Assembly (NCBI GenBank): GCA_037349105.1
Contig: JAYJMM010000105.1
Location: 1,054,001 to 1,118,000, forward strand
Origin: Limnomonas spitsbergensis
Lineage: Eukaryota; Chlorophyta; Chlorophyceae; Chlamydomonadales
Direction: 5' to 3'
DNA: 64,000 nt
Shown: positions 1-11,700 of the stretch, in pieces
Layout: each line of letters begins with the position of its first letter
Numbering within the stretch: position 1 is the stretch's first letter
Made by a program: the position numbers and the translations under genes
The notes under the pieces: generated by a model
The model's input: only the letters and a program-made list of their open reading frames with translations
What the model was told of the DNA's origin: nothing
Databases searched by the model: none

Positions 1-292
1 AGCCAAGCGAAGGCGAACTCAAAGGAATCGATGCATGGCAGGTGAGCATGCCGAAGGCGGGCGAGACTGGAGCAGAAATCATGCAGGAGCACTGCTGACT
101 CATATTCTGGTATATCATCATGCTGCATGCAATAATGCGTCGATCATGCATGCCATACATCATCTCCTCGAAAAATTCATGCTTCAGTGAGGACAGAGGT
201 GTGTGCACCCCGGCATCTGGCTGCTGCTTGACCAGCAGAAGCCATTAGTGCCGAGAGCGCGGCCAAGTAAGCAAAGGGATATCGATGTGTAC

Positions 293-376
293 CTTGGGCC
301 GTGCCGACGATACTGACGACACAGAGGATGAAGCAGCAGAGGTTGCTCATCACGTACATGATTATCAGTCCGATTC
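293..376 (-). CDS. Possible internal exon of a multi-pass membrane protein (partial gene)
   Basis: The minus strand has an 84-nt open segment bounded by a good acceptor (CTCGCAG) and a donor (CAAG/GTACAC). Both borders are in the same phase. It encodes a strongly hydrophobic stretch beginning IGLIIMYVMSNL and rich in Cys, Leu, Ile and Val, which would form one membrane helix. The same frame stays open to 177 with a second hydrophobic run, so an exon boundary is not proven. The gene would continue leftwards out of the window; no 5' exons could be identified between 400 and 2600. I do not recognise the family. Confidence 0.25.
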
Positions 377-395
377 CTGCGAGTGAGCGTGGCAA

Positions 396-2740
396 TGCAT
401 GGAAACGATTAGTAGGGGTTCCGAGTTCTGCAGCAAGTTGACGTCAGCCCACTCCCATCAATACTGTCGTCGGTTGGCGAAACAAACACAGAGAGGGTGG
501 AAATGGCGCATGGTTAGCTGGTGCCGTGACCCCCTGCTCATGACCATCACATGCATCAGCAACGCACCTTCAGTATCTTCACAATGGCGGACCGTGAGTA
601 TTCAGAGGTGTGCAAAATATAAAATTGTAATCAGATAGGGCTCAGAGAGCACCAGCGTTCTTATATATAGGATTCCAGTGGAGGGCGCCTTGAAGGAGGG
701 CGGGAAATGTGTACGACATACTGGCATTCGGAGCTCAGGCGCGACCAGTGTGGGATAGGGGCCGGAACATGTCGGTTTCAGCAGCTGCTGTAAGCGCATA
801 CGCAACCACGTCAGCTGCCTTGGCGCGCCCGTCGTCACATGGACGCCGCGCACGCTTGCAATCTTGCGCGCAGTCATTTCTCGCTGAAGCGCCTGCCGGT
901 GTGGCATCCCGTGCACCCGCCCGTGGCAAGATTCAAAAGTTGCCACCCGATGTCGAGAGCGAGTTTGGAATCGCACAGTGATGTAGCTCAGCGCAAGCAC
1001 GCGCAAGACACCTGTACACAAAATCTGAATCTTATCACCTAAGCTAGGCATCAAAAGAGGACTCTGCAAACCAAAATATCTGCACAGGCACATACACATG
1101 GCAAATACAGGCGAACACAAGTACAGGCGAACACAAGTACAGGCGAACACAAGTACTAGGCTAAGAGGTGCACCGTTATCGCTGCACATATCAGGGTGGC
1201 ATAAGCTAGCTCAAGACGTCTGCTTCCAGGTATTCATAACAATGGGTCCCTGAGTACCGGTAGTGGCGGACTGGCAGTGCCACAGCGGCTTCCGAAGGCG
1301 GGGCATGCAAAGAGAGAAGATGCACAGGGTCCACACCTGGCCTGACAGACGGGCGTGCACTTCAAAGTTCAAACTTCGCCAAGGGCCCCACCATGTCTGG
1401 CATTGAGTAGAACTGCTCATACGATTCAGGTAACATAAAACATCCCATACCTTTGCATGAAGCTGGGCGCACTGCGCGAAGGATGCCAATATGCCATGCC
1501 AGCAGTGGTTGGCTGTCGCAGCATGAGAGTATGGGACCACGTCCGATTATGCGTGTAGGGAACAGTGAAAGTTGTCAGCATGGTGAAGGACTGTAGGCAC
1601 TCTAGTCTGACAGTGTGTCATGGCATGATATGATTCACGACCTTGCATGGCTCCTTTGTCACTGCTGGGAGCAGAAGGCACGACCAGGGCAAGCAGCCAT
1701 TCCTTAGGGTGCACCCCTTAGCCGCGACATGATGGGGACCAAACCTTGACAAGCCTATAACCAATTCCCCATGCAGTAGGGCTTTCAGCACCAGTCCCCT
1801 GTTGCTGCAGGCCGTGATATATAATATATTGCACTGGATTTTAGATGGAGCCGAGGCTGGAGCACAAGAAAATAAACGCATGTCATAGACTCACAGCTAG
1901 CACGGGAGTATATAGTACGCATGCACGACCAAATATTTCCAATGTGGCACATGCAGGGACCGCATGGGTTATGCTACATGACAACACTTATGCATGGTTC
2001 ACAATGCCTGGCTGGCGCTGCATACGGTACGGTATGGTAGTTGCCATCAATAGCTGCCAGGCATCAGTGCGCATCAGCCATGGACACTGGACGGTGAAGC
2101 AGCCGGAAGGCATATGCAGTGGACAAAGCAACATACGGGCACTGCGAGCATAGCATCATAAGTGCACAGGATTGCCTCAGTGGCCAGTCTTGATGCTGTT
2201 TGAGTTGCCGCTGCACAGGCCTCTGAACATTCCCTGTTATCTTGAAATTGCTATGACAGGAATGAAGGTTGCAGACTCATCTCAGCTTCAGTACTTTCAA
2301 ATGAAAGTTTTACAGCGAAACAATAAATCAGGGAGACTCGGGAGAGGACCCCATGGGCCAGCCCTTCGATATGCCGTTAGTGTGAACTAACAACAGTACA
2401 ACTGGTAGCAGTGGGCAGTAGTCGAGAGCGTTGATATTCCATAACTAGCTGAGTTCGTAAGCAACTTAAGAGAAGTGCTGAAACTTCCCCATCTGAAGAG
2501 CGAGGGAAAAGCCATATAAGTTGCAACTGAAGATTGTGGGAGTGTTCAATATCGAGGCTTATAGTTCCGAAACTTTTTTTCTCAATGCGCTTGACAATAT
2601 TGTGTTAAAAGATATGCTCGCCTCTTAGAGCTTCGAGCTCCAGTGCTGCTGTACAGCCATGGCCAAAAGAAGCGAGGCGGAAACTTCTCTCTCGCGCGCT
2701 ATAGAGCTGTCCAAGCGCGTACTAGTAAGGAACAAGCAGC
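396..2740. other. Non-coding stretch with degenerate dispersed repeat
   Basis: No convincing exon is seen here on either strand. The open frames are short and lack codon-like composition. Part of the stretch (about 1703-1830) matches a dispersed repeat found in several introns of this window. The segment just upstream of 2741 has an in-frame TAA 15 nt before the ATG of the PPR gene. Any 5' UTR or upstream exon of that gene would lie here. Confidence 0.4.
1733..1830 (+). repeat. Dispersed repeat family A, copy 1
   Basis: This is one of at least six degenerate copies of a ~130-170 bp interspersed repeat. The shared landmarks, in order, are a GGGACCAAACCTTGA-like block, a GCCTATGGCC-like block, AGTAGGGCTT and CACCAG. 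Better copies end with GGCTGTGATGTAGCT. Copies sit in introns and between genes in both orientations, as expected of an old short interspersed element. No terminal repeats or target duplications survive in this copy. Confidence 0.45.
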
Positions 2741-5700
2741 ATGTCCTTCCTCCTTTTCCCGTCTTACCTCACTGACATCGGCACACCTTTCAACTCACAG
2801 GAGCATATCCGGACTACGGAGCATGCTTTTAAACAGCGGGATAGATACAATCGATATCCAACGGAGCTTTCCCCCCAGGATGCCATCTTGGCCGTCCTCA
2901 AGGATGTGCCGCTGGACGCTCCAACAGCGGAGCAGCTTATTAAACATCTGGGTCGGACAGGTCTGTGCCCCGCACCCCAGCAACCTTGCACGAACCAGCC
3001 GGTACCCGGTGCATGCACTGCATGTATCTTGGAATCCACCCATATGTGGCAGTTTTGAAAGGATTTATCATGCAAAGCTTCACACCACCGGCAGCTCTGT
3101 GTGCTGTCAAACACAGCCCCCCATGCACGCATGGGTCTCTGAAGCATGCATGCCTGTCAGACGCCCGCCTCTGTCCGTGTCTGTCCTTGAACACTAGCGA
3201 CCTCCATACCAGCTCAGTTCATTGCTTGCCGGCATCCCATGGCCTCGACTCGCCCTCGGTGACACGCTTTGGGGTAGATGCGCCGACGCTGTCACAACAT
3301 CTGCAGGCCACTAGGGTCTGTCCGCCCCTGCCTCTTCGCGCTGTTTCCTGCTCTGCGCTCACTGTTCCCTGACCTACTGGATCAGCTCCTAATCCCCCAT
3401 CCCCACCCCCGAGAATCCATTTACTCTGGCCCTCCTGGATCAGCTCTTCGTCCCACACCTGGTATCCCCCATAATTCATTCACCCTGGCTCGCTTCCTCG
3501 CTCCACTGACAGCCTCCATGCGTATCTATGGCCCGGTGTCACAGGGTCAGCTCAGCTCGCTCTCGCCATGCTCGACTACCTCGTTGCATCCAACAGCGCC
3601 TGTCTCGCAAAGCCGGTCATTGACGCCGCCATCAGCGTATGCTGTACATGTTACCTGCCAAGCCAGGCCAAACGCGCATACCAGCTTCTACCGCAGGTGT
3701 GGGGACAGTTTGGGCTGTGGATCAGGGTGCAAAAACGGTTGTGGGGTCTGCATGGCCCTCTCTATTGGTACAGGCGTTGCATGTCCTGAACCTGGTGGGA
3801 GGTTGCCCGTTGCATGGGCCTTGCCATGCCCCGTATTTTCTTGTGTTGACAAGGGCTCCATGCAGCAGCAGCAGCAGCAGCAAGAACAACTGCAAGAGGA
3901 GCAGCAGTCTCAGCAGCCGCAGAAATAGGGGCAGCCCTCTCCATGCAGCTGCATCAGAAACAGCAGAAGCTCTCTACACACACAGCAGCAGCTGCAGAAA
4001 CAGCAGCAACCCATTGAGCAAAGCACACACCATATCCCGGTACACAGATCATAGAAGCTGCTGGTTGCCTACTGGCACCAAGTCATCTCTAGCATATAAA
4101 TGCATCTGGCCGCATACTTGAGCACAGACTTGGCTGCGTCAGCTTTGCTAATCAGGCCTGGAGGATCTGAAAAACATCTGGATGTAGAAGGCCCGGAGGA
4201 TCTGGATCTGAAATGGCAGACTACAGCTCTTCTTGAGGGGGCCATCAGAAGGGCCCTAAACCCTAAACCCTATCTGAGGAGTTTCACTACCTCTTTTCTT
4301 GTGGCTTGTCTATAGTTTAGCTGCATTTCGGCTACCTCCCGGCCGTCCGCTGGAGGCCTCATGTGTGGCCAGCCATGCTTCTGGGGTCACTGACCATAGG
4401 CTGGGCTGCCAGCACTGGATCCCCCAACCTGCACTGAAAACAGCAAAGACAACAAATGTAGTACACAACTAGTCAACTACACCTTACTGACTGACCCAAT
4501 AAAGCAGTGCACAACTACAACTGACTGACTGACCCAATTAAGCAGTGCTGACACCCTGCGCTCTCCACCTCCCGCAGCTTGGCCTTGAACCGGACGTGCT
4601 GACCTGCAACCTGGTCGTCGCCTCCTGCAGTCACGGGGGGGACGTGCAGGGCGTGCGGCTCATCGTGGCAGACATGAAGGCGCGCGGTATCGCCCCTAAT
4701 GACTTCACTTTGCTCATGGCGTTGCAGGCCTGCCTGTTCAAGAGGAAGGGACAGTACCAGGTGAGGCCCTGGAACCTGAGCCCTGAGCCCAGATGCCCAA
4801 TGCCTCGGTGTCTCCCTCTCTATATACATGTTTGAGTACCTGGTACATGGAGGCAGCTGCAGGGGACTAATGCAGGGTGTGCGTGCAGAGGTGGGAGGCA
4901 TGGTGTGGGTGAGGATGTTGGGCTGGGGTGTTGTCTCAGCAAGGCCTGGTGCGCTTTGATGGTTTAGGGTCTGAGGGTAGCCTTGGCCTGAGCTCGAAAA
5001 GGGCTTAGACCAAGGCTACTCTTAAACCCTGTTCGCTGCCTCAACCTGTGCTGGATAGGGTTGGGAGGTGGCCGGGCTTTGTGCTGCAGTTTGGTAGCAG
5101 GGATGGAGGGTATGGCCTGAAGGATGCAAGGAAGCTCATTCTGTGGACCGGGAGAAGCGGTGGGCACAGAAACCCTAGGACGGTTTGTGTATTACATATA
5201 TACGGCATCCACAGTTCCACACATGTGTCTGAATGAGTTGTGTGAGAAAATATATAATGTTATGGCATCTGCCAGCCTAACTGGGTAGCAGTTGAGGCAC
5301 GGTGTGCCGGGCAGCTAGCAGGTGTGCGGGTGTGCCGGACAAACCCAAGGGGTGTCCTGAGGGCATCACCCTGGCTTATGTGACATAGGTGTGAGGGCAG
5401 GCAAGGGAGGAGCAGTCCGGCTTAGCCTGACCTTGCCTAATGATGTGTAGTACCTGTTTAGGATGGCATCTCCCCCTCGCAGAGGAAACCTCGAGCTCTG
5501 ATGCAGACTTGACCCCCCCCCTCCTCAAGTTAGTTTTGATCTAACTGTGCCTGAGCTATGCCTCCCACGCATTGGCTGTTGACCCTCCAGACCTCAACAC
5601 TGCTCCTCATGACCCCGCGTACGAAAAATTATCACCCGCCCCGAACATGCCCCCCTCCCAAAAATCACCCGGTCCTGCCCCACCACTGCCTCCCACCTCC

Positions 5701-8700
5701 TCCTCCCACCCACACCCCACAAATGCGACAGGATGCTATCCACTTGTACCAAGAGCTCTCTCAGCCCGGGCGGCGTGTGCCCGGGGAGTGCGTGGATGCA
5801 GTTCTGTCGGTCTGCGAAGCTGCGATGGACAAGGCGGCGCACCTGCGCGACGCAGAGGCCGCGTTTGAGCAGCTTCGCTCCATCAAGCTGCAAGGCTGCG
5901 CACGGGCGTTCAATGCGCTGCTGCGCGCCTGCGCCAAGCGGGGCGCGTGGGTGGAGGCGCAGAAGTACTTCTCAGAGATGACGCACGTGAGTGGTGTCCA
6001 GTATTGCCCAGGGCGTATTGCCCAGGGCGCATTGCCCAGGGCGCATTGCCCAGGGCGCATTGCCCAGGGCGCATTGCCCAGGGCGCATTGCCCAGGGCGC
6101 ATTGCCCAGGGCGCATTGCCCAGGGCGCATTGCCCAGGGCGCATTGCCCAGGGCGCATTGCCCAGGGCGCATTGCCCAGGGCGCATTGCCCAGGGCGCAT
6201 TGCCCAGGGCGCATTGCCCAGGGCGCATTGCCCAGGGCGCATTGCCCAGGCCGCATTGCCCAGGGCGCATTGCCCAGGCCGCATTGCCCAGGCCGCATTG
6301 CCCAGGCCGCATTGCCCAGGCCGCATTGCCCAGGGCGCATTGCCCAGGCCGCATTGCCCAGGCCGCATTGCCCAGGCCGCATTGCCCAGGCCGCATTGCC
6401 CAGGCCGCATTGCCCAGGCCGCATTGCCCAGGCCGCATTGCCCAGGCCGCATTGCCCAGGCCGCATTGCCCAGGCCGCATTGCCCAGGCCGCATTGCCCA
6501 GGGCGCATTGCCCAGGGCGCATTGCCCAGGGCGCATTGCCCAGGGCGCATTGCCCAGGGCGCATTGCCCAGGGCGCATTGCCCAGGGCGCATTGCCCAGG
6601 GCGCATTGCCCAGGGCGCATTGCCCAGGGCGCATTGCCCAGGGCGCATTGCCCAGGGCGCATTGCCCAGGGCGCATTGCCCAGGGCGCATTGCCCAGGGC
6701 GCATTGCCCAGGGCGCATTGCCCAGGGCGCATTGCCCAGGGCGCATTGCCCTGGGCGCATTGCCCAGGGCGCATTGCCCAGGGCGCATTGCCCAGGGCGT
6801 ATTGCCCAGGGCGCATTGCCCAGGGCGCATTGCCCAGGGCGCATTGCCCAGGGCGCATTGCCCAGGGCGCATTGCCCAGGGCGCATTGCCCAGGGCGCAT
6901 TGCCCAGGGCGCATTGCCCAGGGCGCATTGCCCAGGGCGCATTGCCCAGGGCGCATTGCCCAGGGCGCATTGCCCAGGGCGCATTGCCCAGGGCGCATTG
7001 CCCAGGGCGCATTGCCCAGGGCGCATTGCCCAGGGCGCATTGCCCAGGGCGCATTGCCCAGGGCGCATTGCCCAGGGCGCATTGCCCAGGGCGCATTGCC
7101 CAGGGTGTATTGCCCAGGGCGTATTGCAGCGTGAGCAGCGGTGTGCCCCAGGGTGTGCGGGCAGGGCGGATCTTGCTGTCGATCAGGCTTGGGCTGCTGC
7201 CTGCAATGGTAGGCTGGCGGCATATTGAGGGGTCGCAGGCACTCTGCTATGTGCCAGTGACCCCTCAGTTGACCGCCAGCCATCAACCAAGGACCAGGGC
7301 ATGGCCAATGAGCCAGCGCCCATGGTAGCACTGCTGTCTGGCTGCAGGCCACCAGCTGGCTGAACTGGCTGGTGGATCCAAGGCTTTAAGTGTGGCAATG
7401 GGACATTACATCCAACTCATTCCTTAACCCTGCAGTCCAACATTCCCACGGACACCGAGACCTTCAACTGCCTGATCCGGGCCTGCCTTGCCGGAGGGGC
7501 GCTGAAGCATGCGCTAGACATTTTCGAGTGGATGGTTGCCGGCCGCCGCGTCTCGGATGCCATCCCAGCTGACATATCCACCTTTAACACGCTCATCAAG
7601 GCCTGCCATCAGGTGAGGTCACAGGCGCGCAAGGATGCGGCGATGATCTTTGCATTGAGAGCAGGGCTGGCCCACCTGCCAGGCTGAAAGCCCTGGCTGG
7701 GAATGGCCCGGGAAATAGGGCCAAGTGACAGGGCTTGCTGAACCAGGTCTCACCAGCTGCAGGCTGTGACGCAGCTTTACCATTGCGGAAATGTACAAAA
7801 AAATAAGTACTGTACTGCCTCCTCGGACACGCGGGACCGTCTGGGTAAATTTTGTCCCGCAGGTGTTGCCTGTCCCGATTGCAGTACGGCACAGTTGAAC
7901 AACCATCGAACGTCACACCTCCTACCTATCAGGGTGCTAGCTTAATTTTCTTTGAGGGTGTAGCTTTACGCCCTGTGCCCGAGTGGTGTCCCTGTGTGTC
8001 TGTCTCCTCCCTGATCCTTGCAAGCTTTGTATCAAAGCAAGAGCCAAAACTGCTGTTTGAAAGCGAGAGGTGCCAAAACTGCTGTTTGGGCTGCTGCCTC
8101 GCTGGGTTCACATCCCGGCTGCCTCCCTTTTGAAACACCGGCTCTTATTTGGGGCAGCTGAGAAGGCGTTCATGACCATGTCATGGCTGCCTCCTTGGTG
8201 AACCCCGGCTGCCTCCTTTTCGACAACCCTTTAAACACCTGCTCTTAGGCGGGGCAGCTGGAGAAGGCGTTGGAGATTATGTCCTGGGTGGAGCGCTCCG
8301 GTGTGCGCTTTAACGACACAACGTATGAAGAGCTGATCGCAGTGACAGACATTGCCGAGGTGAGAGGCGTGCAGCAGGGCATGCTACATGGTGGGGCAGG
8401 AGGGTGAGAGGCGTGCAGGGGGGACGCGAGGGGGGCATGGTGAATGGTGGGGCGCAAGGGTGGGAGGTGTGCAGCAGGGCATGCTGCATGGTGGGGTCAA
8501 GGGTGAGAGGCGTGCAAGGGGGCATGCTGACAGGTGGGGACCTACGTTGCGCCGCAACCACGTGAGCTGGATTATGGGGATGAGTGGGGATTCGTGACCC
8601 TCATGCCTAGTAGCTTTTTCGTGAAGGGCAGCAGCAATCAAAAGCCCCACAAGGGATTACGTGGGGAGGGGGACACAATGAGGCCGGGAATATAATGGGG

Positions 8701-11700
8701 TGGGGTCCGTGGGGAGAGTAAAATAAGATCTAATGTGTAGGGGGATCCTGGTGTAATTACTGGGATGGTCAACAACATGCCTTGAGGGGCGCGGGGGGGG
8801 TCTAGAGGCCTCCAGTGGATCTGATTGTGTTCCTCTCAGCCACCTCACCCTGACCCCCACCGAGCTCCGGCTGACTCTCTGTCCAACCATCAGCATAAGT
8901 CGCTGAATCACTGGAGGCCTCTGACGTCTTCACACACACACACACAAACACACACACACTACGCCTCACAAGACCCCCTCACGTCTCCCTGCATCTCTCC
9001 CTACACCCCTCACACGTCTATGTCTATGACCCCTAGCATCATTATTATTACTATTAGTTTTGCATTTATTATCATATTGTAATTATCATTATTTACATAC
9101 GAAATGACCATTTGTTTTTTCACGTATTCATTCAAAGTAATCTGCCCCTACCCCACTGATGCCTGCTTGCTGTAGATTTGGGACAACAAGGCGATACAGC
9201 AGGCGTCGGCCACTGCCCTTGCCGTCTTTCCCCGGCACTTGAGGCCCGCGCGATATGATGCCATGCGCATGACCTACCTGGAACACCTACCGGTGAGGCA
9301 ATGAGTTGAGAACTGCATGCGCCGCCCAGGCAGCAGGGTTTTCAGGTCGAAGAGTGATCTGTGCGTTTAGGGTTTGGGTTTCAGGATTCAAAGCCGGCTT
9401 CATCTCTGGAACGCTTCAAATATCTTGACCCCAATGAGGGCTCGTGCAGGGTTTCAGTGCCGCGATTGTATCAGGGCCAGGCCTGGGCGATTCTTGTCCA
9501 AGCCTGCTTATCGTTCAGGGTCTCCTTTTGTCGACTCACCTGCGGGTCCCCCCTTGCAGGACATGGAGGAGGAGGAGGCCCTGGCCCAGGCCAAGCTGGG
9601 TGTGTCATCTTGGGCATCCGCCTCGCTCACAGTCGGCGCACCGCTGATCTTACTGCCGTTTGTAACGCCGCGGAACGAAATGCCACCCCTCCCGCTGGTT
9701 AAGCGGTGTTCGTCGCCAATCGTGTTGTCCAGGTGGGAGGCTGGTGCCTGTGGGATGTACCCATCCTAATATTCCTTTCAGAGCATACCAGACCACCTCA
9801 GGCAGGCCGCGGGCCAACCACAACTGCGCCAATGGGGACTGAACCTTGATTGGCCTATGGCCAGTGGCGCCAGTAGTAGGGCTTGTTGCACCAGGCACCC
9901 TCGGCCCTAGGCTGTGATGTAGCTGCAGTGTAGCTAAACTAAAACATCAGCACCCGGACATGATCCAGGAGGTAGGCGGGACCACCAGGGGGTAGTCCCC
10001 CAACTTGAGACTAGTCATTAGGCTCCGGCCAAATTGCCAGATTTTCCTTATGTGGAAGTTGCTCGGATAGGCAAAGGCTTCTAAGTCCTTGGGGGGGGGG
10101 GGGGGGGGGACCAGAAGGCTTGTAGTCACGCCAACCTTTCTAGTTGGATCCAGCATGGCAGGTAGTTGACGGCCGTGAAACCTGAGGCAATTGAGTCCCA
10201 ATGACTGAACCCTGAAGCCACATGAGGTCTGAAGCCACTTAGCCCTAGAGACTGAACCCTGAAGCCACATGAGGTCTGAAGCCACTTAGCCCTAGAGACT
10301 GAACCCTGAAGCCACATGAGGTCTGAAGCCACTTAGCCCTAGAGACTGAACCCTGAAGCCACATGAGGTCTGAAGCCACTTAGCCCTAGAGACTGAACCC
10401 TGAAGCCACATGAGGTCTGAAGCCACTTAGCCCTAGAGACTGAACCCAGAAGCCACATGAGGTCTGAAGCCACTTAGCCCTAGAGACTGAACCCTGAAGC
10501 CACATGAGGTCTGAAGCCACTTAGCCCTAGAGACTGAACCCTGAAGCCACATGAGGTCTGAAGCCATTTAGCCCTAGAGACTGAACCCTGAAGCCACATG
10601 AGGTCTGAAGCCACTTAGCCCTAGAGACTGAACCCTGAAGCCACATGAGGCCTGAAGCCACTTAGCCCTAGAGACTGAACCCTGAAGCCACATGAGGTCT
10701 GAAGCCACTTAGCCCTAGAGACTGAACCCTGAAGCCACATGAGGCCTGAAGCCACTTAGCCCTAGAGACTGAACCCTGAAGCCACATGAGGCCTGAAGCC
10801 ACTTTGCCCTATAGACTGAACCCTGAAGCCACATGAGGTCTGAAGCCACTTAGCCCTAGAGACTGAACCCTGAAGCCACATGAGGTCTGAAGCCACTTAG
10901 CCCTAGTGACTGAACCCTGAAGCCACATGAGGTCTGAAGCCACTTAGCCCTAGAGACTGAACCCTGAAGCCACATGAGGTCTGAAGCCACTTAGCCCTAG
11001 AGACTGAACCCTGAAGCCACATGAGGCCTGAAGCCACTTAGCCCTAGAGACTGAACCCTGAAGCCACATGAGGCCTGAAGCCACTTTGCCCTATAGACTG
11101 AACCCTGAAGCCACATGAGGTCTGAAGCCACTTTGCCCTATAGACTGAACCCTGAAGCCACATGAGGTCTGAAGCCACTTAGCCCTAGAGACTGAACCCT
11201 GAAGCCACATGAGGCCTGAAGCCACTTAGCCCTAGAGACTGAACCTTGAAGCCACATGAGGTCTGAAGCCACTTAGCCCTAGAGACTGAACCCTGAAGCC
11301 ACATGAGGTCTGAAGCCACTTAGCCCTAGAGACTGAACCCTGAAGCCACATGAGGTCTGAAGCCACTTAGCCCTAGAGACTGAACCCTGAAGCCACATGA
11401 GGTCTGAAGCCACTTAGCCCTAGAGACTGAACCCTGAAGCCACATGAGGTCTGAAGCCATTTAGCCCTAGAGACTGAACCCTGAAGCCACATGAGGTCTG
11501 AAGCCACTTAGCCCTAGAGACTGAACCCTGAAGCCACATGAGGCCTGAAGCCACTTAGCCCTAGAGACTGAACCCTGAAGCCACATGAGGTCTGAAGCCA
11601 CTTAGCCCTAGTGACTGAACCCTGAAGCCACATGAGGTCTGAAGCCACTTAGCCCTAGAGACTGAACCCTGAAGCCACATGAGGTCTGAAGCCACTTAGC

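Noticed and set aside
4254..4272. CCCTAAA tract as a chromosome end
   Set aside because: It has only about two units inside an intron with genes on both sides.
5558..7352. Long open frames of 374-556 codons on both strands
   Set aside because: They are produced by the 14-bp array, whose unit has no stop in most frames; the peptides are LPRAHCPG-type repeats. Only 5732-5986 of this stretch is a true exon.
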